DNA of 64,000 bases, from contig SZOW01000011.1 in NCBI GenBank assembly GCA_030263395.1, forward strand, positions 30,775 through 94,774, in the 5' to 3' direction. A program made the translations under genes and the position numbers. Origin of the DNA: QUBU01 sp014337915. GTDB lineage: Bacteria; Pseudomonadota; Gammaproteobacteria; Steroidobacterales; GCA-2729495. The notes below the pieces were generated by a model. It was not told where the DNA came from and searched no databases. It saw only the letters and a list, made by a program, of their open reading frames with translations. This document shows, piece after piece, positions 42,496 to 52,026 of the stretch; positions within the stretch are counted from its first letter, which is position 1; every line of letters starts with the position of its first letter.

Positions 42496-43863
42496 TCAGC
42501 CGGCGGTGAAACGCGCCGCCAGCGCGCTGGCCAGCGTGGCGCGAATGCCCTGGAAGCCGCCGTTGCTCATGATGACGATCGCGTCCCCGGCCCGCGCCTC
42601 GGCGGTGACGGCGGCGACGATGCCGGCGGTGTCGCGGCACAGGCGTGCGGTTGGCGTGGGAGCCAGGGCGCCGGCGAGATCCCAGGACAGGCCCTCGGGC
42701 TCCAGCACCCAGCTCAGGTCGGCCAGCGCCAGCGCCGGAGCCAGCGCCGCGCGCTGCGCGCCGAGCTTCATCGTGTTGGACCGCGGCTCGGTCACCACCA
42801 GCACCCGCTGCGGCCGCAGCGACTGGCGCACGGCCGCCAGCGTGCGCGTGATCGCCGTCGGGTGGTGGGCGAAATCATCGTAGAGGCTCACGCCACCCCA
42901 GCGGCCGAGGAGTTCCAGGCGGCGCTTCACGCCACGGAAGCGGCCGACGGCCGCCAGCGCGGTGGCGATGTCGACGCCGGCGGCACGCGCCGCCAGCACG
43001 GCCGCGGTCGCGTTCTCGGCGTTGTGGTCGCCAGCCAGGTTCCAGGTGGTGGCGCCCTGCAGGACACCATGGTGCAGCAGCCGGTAGCCCTCGTCGGTGG
43101 CGAGGCCGGTCCAGCCGGCATCCACGCCGGTGTGGCTGGAGAAGGTTTCCAGCGGTGTCCAGCAGCCGCGCGCCAGCACCTCAGCCACATTCGGGTCGCT
43201 GGCGCGGTGGATGATCGTGCCCTGTCCCGGCACGGTGCGCACCAGCTGGTGGAACTGCCGCTGGATGGCGGCCAGGTCCGGATAGATGTCGGCGTGGTCG
43301 TACTCGAGGTTGTTGATCACCAGGGTGCGCGGCCGGTAGTGCAGGAACTTGGCGCCCTTGTCGAAGAAGGCGGTGTCGTATTCGTCCGCCTCGATGACGA
43401 AGGCAGCACCGCTGCCGAGCCGGGCCGAGACCCCGAGGTCGGGGGTCACGCCGCCGATGAGGAAGCCCGGCTCCTGGCCGGCCTGGCTGAGGATCCAGGC
43501 GGCGAGGCCGGTGGTGGTGGTCTTGCCATGGGTGCCGGAGATGGCAATGACATGGCGTGAGCGCAGCACCTCGCGGGCCAGCCATTCCGGACCCGAGCTG
43601 TAGGGAATGCCGCTGTCGAGCAGTTCCTCTACCACGGGCATGCCGCGCGTCATCACGTTGCCAACGACGACCATGTCCGGCCGCGGTGTCAGTTGTCCTG
43701 CGGCGTAGCCTTCCGTCACCGCGATACCGAGCGCGGAGAGCTGGTCGCTCATCGGCGGATAGACGCCGCGGTCCGAACCGGTGACGCGATGGCCCGCCTC
43801 GCGGGCGATGGCCGCCACTCCCGCCATGAACGTGCCGCAGATGCCGAGGATGTGGATGTGCAT
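42496..43863 (-). CDS. mpl: UDP-N-acetylmuramate:L-alanyl-gamma-D-glutamyl-meso-diaminopimelate ligase (Mpl)
   Basis: Murein recycling ligase of 455 residues that joins the salvaged tripeptide directly to UDP-MurNAc. It begins MHIHILGICGTFMAG, has the ATP loop ISGTHGKTTTTG near residue 108, and IEADEYDTAFFDK, which is characteristic of Mpl and MurC. The start MHIHILGICGTFM is the Mpl version. ATG 43863 overlaps the stop of the upstream membrane-protein gene by one base, so translation is probably coupled. It complements de novo MurD/E/F synthesis in the first 10 kb. Confidence 0.95.
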   Translation of the reverse strand: MHIHILGICGTFMAGVAAIAREAGHRVTGSDRGVYPPMSDQLSALGIAVTEGYAAGQLTPRPDMVVVGNVMTRGMPVVEELLDSGIPYSSGPEWLAREVLRSRHVIAISGTHGKTTTTGLAAWILSQAGQEPGFLIGGVTPDLGVSARLGSGAAFVIEADEYDTAFFDKGAKFLHYRPRTLVINNLEYDHADIYPDLAAIQRQFHQLVRTVPGQGTIIHRASDPNVAEVLARGCWTPLETFSSHTGVDAGWTGLATDEGYRLLHHGVLQGATTWNLAGDHNAENATAAVLAARAAGVDIATALAAVGRFRGVKRRLELLGRWGGVSLYDDFAHHPTAITRTLAAVRQSLRPQRVLVVTEPRSNTMKLGAQRAALAPALALADLSWVLEPEGLSWDLAGALAPTPTARLCRDTAGIVAAVTAEARAGDAIVIMSNGGFQGIRATLASALAARFTAG

Positions 43864-44381
43864 CAACCCGCCGGGGGCGTGAACATCCCCGACACTCCAT
43901 AACTCAGGATGAAATAGGCCAGCGCGACCGCGAGCCCGATGCCGTAGCCGCTCGACAGCGCACGCGAGGTGATGTGTGCCTGCACGATGACAGACCAGAG
44001 CAGCAGCGCCAGCAGGCCCAGGCTGGGACCGGCCGATGACTGCCCCGCGTTGTTGGCCAGCCGGGTCAGGAAAACCAGCGGCGCCTGGGCCAGTGCCAGC
44101 AGCGCACCGGTGCCGGCGAGCGCCGTCAGCGTCTGGCGGTAGCGCGGCGCATGGCCCGTGAACAGCAGCAGTGCCCAGAAGACACCGGCCAGCAGGGCGC
44201 AGTCCACGGCGATGGCGGCCGCAGCCGTCGCTGTCACGCCGAAGATCAGCCCGGCAACCGGCAGCTGGGCGATCACGTAGGCGGCCAACGCCAGGCCAAG
44301 CAGGAACGCGGAGTCCGGAAGGTCTTCCGGGCCACGCCGGCGCAACACGATCTGGAAGAAGGCATCGAGCAGCGCAAGCAT
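43863..44381 (-). CDS. Integral membrane protein of unknown function, coupled to mpl
   Basis: Protein of 172 residues, almost wholly hydrophobic, with five predicted membrane segments (about residues 26-48, 50-74, 86-108, 118-138 and 146-166). No motif identifies a family with certainty. The layout resembles small YIP1-like proteins, but that is only an impression. The stop shares one base with the mpl ATG, suggesting translational coupling and perhaps a role near murein recycling or transport. It is divergent from rnd. Confidence 0.65.
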   Translation of the reverse strand: MLALLDAFFQIVLRRRGPEDLPDSAFLLGLALAAYVIAQLPVAGLIFGVTATAAAAIAVDCALLAGVFWALLLFTGHAPRYRQTLTALAGTGALLALAQAPLVFLTRLANNAGQSSAGPSLGLLALLLWSVIVQAHITSRALSSGYGIGLAVALAYFILSYGVSGMFTPPAG

Positions 44382-44435
44382 GGATCAGGGGCAGCACATG
44401 GTGAGTGGCCAACATGATCCTCTACACTTCCGCCC

Positions 44436-45548
44436 ATGCCAACCCCTGACACCGTGGTCCGCTTCGTCGCCAGGCAGGCCGAACTCGATGCGGCCTGCGC
44501 CGCGATGGCGCAGGCCGCGAGCCTGCCGCTCGACACCGAGTTCGCGCGCACCGACAGCTTCCGGGCACGCCTCTGCCTGGTCCAGGTGGGCACCGCGTCC
44601 GGCATCTTCTGCATCGACACGCTGGCCGACCTCGATCTCGGCGGACTCTGGCAGGTCATTGCCGCACCGGGACGGGAGAAGATCCTGCACGCCGCCAAGC
44701 AGGACATCGAGGTGCTGCTGCAGCGTTTCGGTGCCGCGCCTGGGCCGCTGTTCGACACCCAGGTCGCCGCGGGCCTGCTCGGCCACCCACCCCAGGCCGG
44801 TTATGCCAGCCTCGTGGAGGCCGAACTCGGGCTGCGGCTCGACAAGACCCAGACGCGCACCGACTGGTCACGCCGGCCACTGACGGCCGCGCAGGTGGAG
44901 TACGCCGCCAACGACGTCGCCTGGCTGCCCGCCCTCGCCGAGCGCCTGCGCGCGCGGCTGGTGGCCGCCGGCCGCGAAGCCTGGGCGCTGGAAGACAGCG
45001 CGGCGCTGCTCGACCCGGCGCTCTACAGCCTGCGCCCCGAGCGGGCCTGGGAGCGGCTCGGCGGCCTCGAGTACCAGCCACCGGCGGTGCAGGCGCGCGC
45101 ACGGCGCCTGGCCGCATGGCGCGAGCAGCGGGCCGACGCCACCGATCGTCCGCGGCAGTGGATCCTCGCCGATGCGGCGCTGCTGGCGCTGGCCATGGCG
45201 AGCAGCCGTAGTCCGGCCAGCCTCGAGACGCTGGGCCTGCCGCCCGGCCTGGTGCGCAAGTCCGGCGCGGCGATCCTCGCCGAGCTCGACCGCGCCGATG
45301 CCGAGCTGGCTGCTGGCCTGGTGCCGGCGCCGGTGCAGCAGGCACGACCGGCAGCCACGGAGAATGGCCAGGTGAAGCGCCTGGCAGCGGTGGTCCAGAA
45401 GGTGGCGGGCGAACTCGGCCTGGCGCCGGAGATCCTCGCCACGCGTGGCGACCTGGCAGCCCTGCTGCGCGGCTCACGCGAGCTGCGGCCGCTGCGCGGC
45501 TGGCGCCGCGCCGTCATCGGCGACGCCCTGCTGGCGGCGCTGCCCTGA
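44436..45548 (+). CDS. rnd: Ribonuclease D
   Basis: 3'-5' exoribonuclease of 370 residues that trims tRNA and other stable RNA ends. DEDDy motifs: DTEFART near residue 33, HAAKQDIEVL near residue 85, and the Exo III block TAAQVEYAANDVAWL. HRDC-type helical domains follow (about residues 215-290 and a second to the C-terminus). A TACACT hexamer lies at 44423-44428, only seven bases before the ATG, which could make the transcript nearly leaderless if it is the promoter. It converges with adk, the stop codons being one base apart. Confidence 0.93.
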   Translation: MPTPDTVVRFVARQAELDAACAAMAQAASLPLDTEFARTDSFRARLCLVQVGTASGIFCIDTLADLDLGGLWQVIAAPGREKILHAAKQDIEVLLQRFGAAPGPLFDTQVAAGLLGHPPQAGYASLVEAELGLRLDKTQTRTDWSRRPLTAAQVEYAANDVAWLPALAERLRARLVAAGREAWALEDSAALLDPALYSLRPERAWERLGGLEYQPPAVQARARRLAAWREQRADATDRPRQWILADAALLALAMASSRSPASLETLGLPPGLVRKSGAAILAELDRADAELAAGLVPAPVQQARPAATENGQVKRLAAVVQKVAGELGLAPEILATRGDLAALLRGSRELRPLRGWRRAVIGDALLAALP

Positions 45549-45549
45549 A

Positions 45550-46200
45550 TCAGGCGGCGAGGCCGAGAGCCTGCGTCAGGCGCGAGTAGACCTCGTCCAT
45601 GCCACCTTCCCCGGCGACCCGGCGCAACAGGCCGAGCTTCTGGTAGTAGGGCACCAGCTGCTCGGTCTGCTCGCGGTAGACCCTGAGCCGGTTGTCGATG
45701 GTGGCCTCGTTGTCATCGGCGCGCTGCACCAGCGTGCCGCCGGCAGCGGTACAGGCATCGAGCTCGGCCTGCGGCGAGAAGTGGATGTTGAGCAGCTTGC
45801 CGGTCAGCGAGCAGGTGCGCCGTCCGGTGATGCGCTTCTTGAGGATGTCGAGGTCGACATCGAGAAGCACCACGGCATCGAGCGCCTGGCCGATGCCGGC
45901 GAGCACCGGACCCAGCGCCTCGGCCTGGGCGAGGTTGCGCGGAAAGCCGTCGAGGATGAAGCCGCGGCGCGTATCGGGTGCGCCCAGCCGCTCGCGGATC
46001 AGCTCCAGCACGATGTCGTCGGACACCAGCGCGCCGGCATCCATCTTCGCCTTGGCCCGGAGGCCAGCCGGCGTACCACGCCTGACCGCATCGCGCAGCA
46101 GGTCACCGGTGGACACCTGCACCATGCCGTGCTCGGCCATGAGGCGCTGGGCCTGCGTGCCCTTGCCGGCACCGGGAGGGCCGAGGAAAACGATGCGCAT
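45550..46200 (-). CDS. adk: Adenylate kinase
   Basis: Nucleotide kinase of 216 residues that equilibrates AMP, ADP and ATP. The P-loop is LGPPGAGKGTQA near residue 7, the AMP-binding STGDLLRDAV follows, with GFILDGFPRN near residue 82, and a LID domain (about residues 121-160) that lacks the four-cysteine zinc site of Gram-positive enzymes. ATG 46200 gives the canonical MRIVFLG start. The frame continues upstream without homology. It is divergent from pfp. Confidence 0.97.
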   Translation of the reverse strand: MRIVFLGPPGAGKGTQAQRLMAEHGMVQVSTGDLLRDAVRRGTPAGLRAKAKMDAGALVSDDIVLELIRERLGAPDTRRGFILDGFPRNLAQAEALGPVLAGIGQALDAVVLLDVDLDILKKRITGRRTCSLTGKLLNIHFSPQAELDACTAAGGTLVQRADDNEATIDNRLRVYREQTEQLVPYYQKLGLLRRVAGEGGMDEVYSRLTQALGLAA

Positions 46201-46239
46201 GTCTCTACACCTGGGCGAAGCCGCCATGGAAACGGCGCC

Positions 46240-46268
46240 ACCGTAGCGCCCCGCCCCGGCCGGGTCAA
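46240..46268 (-). promoter_or_regulatory. Probable promoter of adk
   Basis: Minus-strand TTGACC (46268-46263), 17-base spacer, TACGGT (46245-46240). Leader of about 33 bases before the adk ATG. The opposite strand carries TAAGGT at 46287-46292, a possible -10 for pfp. Confidence 0.45.
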
Positions 46269-46329
46269 ACCCGCCGGCGACTGTGCTAAGGTGCCGCTCG
46301 ACCCCAGCGGCAGCCCGGGCAGCAGCACC

Positions 46330-47586
46330 ATGCCGAAGCAGAATGCCTTCTACGCCCAGTCCGGCGGTGTCACCGCCGTCATCAATGCCAGCGCCTGCGG
46401 GGTCATCGAGACGGCGCGCCGCCATCGCTCACGCATCGGCCGACTCTATGCCGGGCGCAACGGCATCCTCGGTGCGCTCGACGAAGAGCTGATCGACACC
46501 GGCAGGGAAACGGCGCAAGCCATCGCCGCACTCCGCCACACGCCCGGCGGCGCCTTCGGCTCGGCGCGCTACAAGCTCAAAAGCCTGGAGCAGAACCGGG
46601 CCGAGTACGAGCGCCTGATCGCAGTTTTCCGCGCCCACGACATCGGCTACTTCTTCTACAACGGCGGCGGCGACTCTGCCGACACCTGCCTGAAGGTCTC
46701 GCAGCTCGGCAGGACGCTCGGCTACCCCATCACGGCCATCCACGTGCCGAAGACGGTCGACAACGACCTGCCGATCACCGACTGCTGCCCGGGCTTCGGC
46801 TCGGTGGCGAAGTACGTCGCCGTGTCGACCCGCGAGGCGGCGCTGGATGTCGCGTCCATGGCGAAAACCTCCACCCGGGTTTTCATCCTCGAAGTCATGG
46901 GCCGGCACGCCGGCTGGATCGCCGCGGCCGCCGGGCTCGCGGGCCAGGGCGCCGGCGAGCCACCGCACATCATCCTGTTTCCCGAGGTCCCCTTCGATCG
47001 GGCGGCGTTCCTGGCCCGCGTCCAGGCCTGTGTCGCGCGTTACGAGTACTGCGTCATCGTCGTCAGCGAGGGCGTACGCAACCCGGACGGCAGGTTCCTC
47101 GCCGATGCCGGCACCACCGACGCCTTCGGCCACAAGCAGCTCGGCGGGGTGGCCGCCGTGGTGGCCGACCTGGTGCGCAGCGAGCTGAAGCTCAAGTACC
47201 ACTACGCCATCGCCGACTACCTGCAGCGCTCGGCCCGGCACATCGCCTCGAAGGTCGACGTCGAGCAGGCCTATGCCGTGGGCAGGGCGGCGGTCGAACT
47301 GGCCCTCGGGGGGGAAAACGCGGTGATGCCGACCATCGTGCGCAAGTCCGACAAGCCCTATCGCTGGGGCATCGGCACCGCCCCGCTGGCCCGCGTAGCC
47401 AACCGGGAGAAGATGATGCCGCGGCACTTCATCACGGCCGACGGCTTCGGCATCACGGCGGCGGCCCGGCGCTACCTGGCCCCGCTGGTGCGCGGCGAGG
47501 CCTACCCGCCCTACCGCGACGGGCTGCCCGACTATGTCCGGCTGCGCAACGTCCCGGTACCGAAGAAACTGCCGCCCCAGGGCTGA
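46330..47586 (+). CDS. pfp: Pyrophosphate-dependent 6-phosphofructokinase
   Basis: Phosphofructokinase of 418 residues. Two positions mark PPi as the phosphoryl donor. In NGGGDSADT (near residue 100) an Asp replaces the Gly of the ATP-type GGDGS loop. In VPKTVDNDL (near residue 140) a Lys replaces the Gly of the PGTIDND loop. MGRHAGWIAAAAGLA is the conserved substrate region. The PPi reaction is reversible, so the enzyme could work in both glycolysis and gluconeogenesis. It lies directly upstream of the H+-translocating pyrophosphatase gene, and no ATP-type PFK is seen. Confidence 0.93.
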   Translation: MPKQNAFYAQSGGVTAVINASACGVIETARRHRSRIGRLYAGRNGILGALDEELIDTGRETAQAIAALRHTPGGAFGSARYKLKSLEQNRAEYERLIAVFRAHDIGYFFYNGGGDSADTCLKVSQLGRTLGYPITAIHVPKTVDNDLPITDCCPGFGSVAKYVAVSTREAALDVASMAKTSTRVFILEVMGRHAGWIAAAAGLAGQGAGEPPHIILFPEVPFDRAAFLARVQACVARYEYCVIVVSEGVRNPDGRFLADAGTTDAFGHKQLGGVAAVVADLVRSELKLKYHYAIADYLQRSARHIASKVDVEQAYAVGRAAVELALGGENAVMPTIVRKSDKPYRWGIGTAPLARVANREKMMPRHFITADGFGITAAARRYLAPLVRGEAYPPYRDGLPDYVRLRNVPVPKKLPPQG

Positions 47587-47603
47587 GCCCTGGCCGGGCG
47601 GGG

Positions 47604-47628
47604 GCCGGGGTATCCGGGCCGGCTTTTT
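47604..47628 (+). terminator. Possible intrinsic terminator after pfp
   Basis: A GC-rich stem (GCCGG 47604-47608 with CCGGC 47619-47623) is followed at once by five T residues. The stem is short, so this is weak, but the T run and position after the pfp stop are suggestive. The same T run overlaps the -35 region of the hppA promoter. Confidence 0.4.
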
Positions 47629-47654
47629 GCGCACCGGGGCACTGATGCTATGAT
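47627..47654 (+). promoter_or_regulatory. Probable promoter of hppA
   Basis: TTGCGC (47627-47632), 16-base spacer, TATGAT (47649-47654). The predicted start is near 47661, giving a leader of about 70 bases. The leader begins with a 6-bp stem (GCCGCG/CGCGGC, 47655-47675) around a T-rich loop. Confidence 0.5.
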
Positions 47655-47730
47655 GCCGCGCCTTTTTTTCGCGGCCGCACGGCAACCGCTCGCAGAAGCG
47701 GGAACCCGCAATTTTGGGGAGTATCACTGA

Positions 47731-49776
<2,046 letters not shown>

Positions 49777-49818
49777 CGCCGTTGCAGCCGGCTGCCGGGC
49801 CTCGATCCGGCACCCGAA

Positions 49819-49849
49819 CAGGCCCCGCAATGCGGGGCCTGATTCTTTT
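49819..49849 (+). terminator. Intrinsic terminator of hppA
   Basis: CAGGCCCCGC (49819-49828) pairs with GCGGGGCCTG (49832-49841) around a three-base loop and is followed by ATTCTTTT. It is the clearest rho-independent terminator in the window. Confidence 0.85.
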
Positions 49850-49966
49850 GCGGTTCCGCGACTGGTGGGTGCCCGCGTGCTGCCGCGCCCATGGTGCCCA
49901 CCGGGTGGCTTCGCTAAGCTATCGACAGCATCGCCCCGCAGGCCGATGCCCAGGGCACAGGAGCTG

Positions 49967-51325
49967 ATGGACGCCGGCGCCGCGACACTGCAGGCATTCT
50001 TCGACCGCTGGACCGAGCCGCTGGCACTGACGCAGCTGGCGGTGCTGGTGGTGGCGGTGATCGCCGCGCTGCTCGCCTCCCGCGGCACCCATCGCTGGCA
50101 GCAGCGCCGCGGACGCCGGCCGGTTGCCGCCCACTGGCGCACGCGCCTGGTCGAGGGCCTGGCGATGCAGGCGGGCTTTTTCGCTGCGTTGCTGCTGATC
50201 CTCGCCGCGCGGGCCGCGCTCGCCGTCACCGGCCTCGGCACCGGCCTGCTCGACACCGCCCTGCAGCTGCTGGCGGCGCTGATGCTGGTGCGGTTCGGCG
50301 TCTACCTGCTGCGCCTGCTGTTCGGCGATCGCGGCTGGGTACGCACCTGGGAACCGCGCGTCACCGTGATCCTGTGGCTGATCCTGGCCTCGCAGCTGGT
50401 TGGCTGGTTCGGCATCCTGGAGAATTTCCTCGACGCGATCGACCTGCTGCCGGGCAAGGCACAGTTCACGCTGTGGGCGCTGCTCAAGGGGCTGGTGGTC
50501 ATCGGCGGCTTCGCGCTGATTGCCTCGGTGCTCGCCCGCGCCATCGAACAGCGCGTGATGCGCGTCGAGAGCCTCGCCATCTCGACGCGCATCGGTATCA
50601 CCAAGTCCACCTATTTTTCGCTGGTCGGGCTCGGCGTCATGCTGGGCATCAACGCCGCCGGCGTCGATCTCACGGCGCTCACCGTGCTGACCGGCGCCAT
50701 CGGCCTCGGCCTCGGCTTCGGCCTGCAGGCCATTGCCAGCAACTTCGTCAGCGGCTTCGTGCTGCTGATGGACAAGTCCATCAAGCCGGGCGACGTCATC
50801 AGCTTCACCGGGCACACCGGCACCAGCACCGAGAATTTCGGCTGGGTGGAGGCCCTGCGCGGCCGCTACGTCGTGGTGCGCGACCGCGACGGAGTCGAGA
50901 CCCTGGTGCCGAACCAGCAGCTGATCATGAACCCGGTGATCAACTGGAGCTACTCGGATCGCCACATCCGGCTCAAGCTGCCGGTGCGCATCAGCTACCG
51001 CGACGACCCCGAACTGGCGCTGGACATCCTGCTGCGCGCGACAGCCGGCCACCGGCGCGTGCTGCAGGACCCGGCACCGGTATCGCGACTGATGCAATTC
51101 AGCGACATCGGCATGGACCTCGAGCTGCGATTCTGGATCTCGGATCCGCAGAACGGCGTCAACAACGTGCGCTCGGAAGTCAATCGCAGCATCTGGCGCC
51201 TGTTCCGCGAGGCGGGCATCACCATGCCGGTCGCGCAGCGCGAGATCCTGCTGCACACTGCCGAGCGGGGCCTGCCCCCGGGCACCGCGCCCGCGTTGCG
51301 CACACCGACCGGGGAGCTGCGCTGA
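49967..51325 (+). CDS. MscS-type mechanosensitive ion channel
   Basis: Membrane protein of 452 residues. About four extra N-terminal helices precede the MscS core. The pore-lining helix and beta domain are recognisable in GLGFGLQAIASNFVSG, VLLMDKSIKPGDVI and VPNQQLIMNPVINWS. The C-terminal vestibule domain follows. The family releases solutes on hypo-osmotic shock. This long variant resembles the multi-helix MscS subtypes rather than E. coli MscS (286 residues). ATG 49967 follows AGGAG closely. An in-frame ATG at 49946 is the alternative. Confidence 0.92.
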   Translation: MDAGAATLQAFFDRWTEPLALTQLAVLVVAVIAALLASRGTHRWQQRRGRRPVAAHWRTRLVEGLAMQAGFFAALLLILAARAALAVTGLGTGLLDTALQLLAALMLVRFGVYLLRLLFGDRGWVRTWEPRVTVILWLILASQLVGWFGILENFLDAIDLLPGKAQFTLWALLKGLVVIGGFALIASVLARAIEQRVMRVESLAISTRIGITKSTYFSLVGLGVMLGINAAGVDLTALTVLTGAIGLGLGFGLQAIASNFVSGFVLLMDKSIKPGDVISFTGHTGTSTENFGWVEALRGRYVVVRDRDGVETLVPNQQLIMNPVINWSYSDRHIRLKLPVRISYRDDPELALDILLRATAGHRRVLQDPAPVSRLMQFSDIGMDLELRFWISDPQNGVNNVRSEVNRSIWRLFREAGITMPVAQREILLHTAERGLPPGTAPALRTPTGELR

Positions 51326-51441
51326 GGCGCTCGCGCGCTGGGAAAATTTACGCTGCCCGTGTTTTGGCGCAGACTATGCGGCCACGGGTGGCCTGATTTC
51401 CCCGGTCGCCCGCACCCCGTTCAGCAATCGAGGACCAGACC

Positions 51442-51990
51442 ATGACCATCCGTACCCGCGGCATGATGCTGCCGCTTGCGCTCATTGCACTTGCCGTTGC
51501 ACCGGGCTGTGCACCGAAGAAATCCGCCGATGCGCCCGCGGCAGCGAGTGCGCCGGCCGCTGCGCCGGCTGAGGCACCGGCTGCCACCCCCGCCGAGGCG
51601 CCCGCCGCGACCCCGGCCGCAGCACCGGCCACCACCGACGGCGCCGCCGCACCAGCCGCAGGCGCGGCAGCCGCCACCGCCGCCACCTCGACCGCCGAGG
51701 GTGAGAAGGTCTTCAAGACCTACTGTGTCAGCTGCCACGGCAACAGCGGCAAGGGTGACGGCCCGGCGGCGGCGGGGCTGAACCCCAAGCCTGCGGACTT
51801 TGCCGACAACATGTTCAAGTACGACGTCGATGGCAACGGCAGCAAGGGCGACATCGCCGACATCAAGGCCATCGTCCACGACGGCGCCGCCAAGCACGGT
51901 GGTTCGCCGCTGATGGCTCCCTGGCCGATGATCTCCCCGGACCAGCTGCAGTCGCTCGCCGAGTACGTCAAGTCGCTGCATCGCTCCTGA
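51442..51990 (+). CDS. Lipoprotein class I c-type cytochrome
   Basis: Protein of 182 residues in three parts: a lipoprotein signal with lipobox VAPGC (Cys near residue 23), a low-complexity Ala/Pro/Thr linker of about 60 residues with a tandem EAPAATPA repeat, and a monohaem cytochrome c domain (about residues 85-182) with CVSCH as the haem site and a likely Met ligand in SPLMAPWPM. It would be membrane-tethered in the periplasm and could accept electrons from the bc1 complex (petABC at 15-17 kb). The redox partner is not evident locally. Confidence 0.88.
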   Translation: MTIRTRGMMLPLALIALAVAPGCAPKKSADAPAAASAPAAAPAEAPAATPAEAPAATPAAAPATTDGAAAPAAGAAAATAATSTAEGEKVFKTYCVSCHGNSGKGDGPAAAGLNPKPADFADNMFKYDVDGNGSKGDIADIKAIVHDGAAKHGGSPLMAPWPMISPDQLQSLAEYVKSLHRS

Positions 51991-52026
51991 CGGCGCGGCA
52001 GCGCACCACCCCACCGGCCGGCCGGG

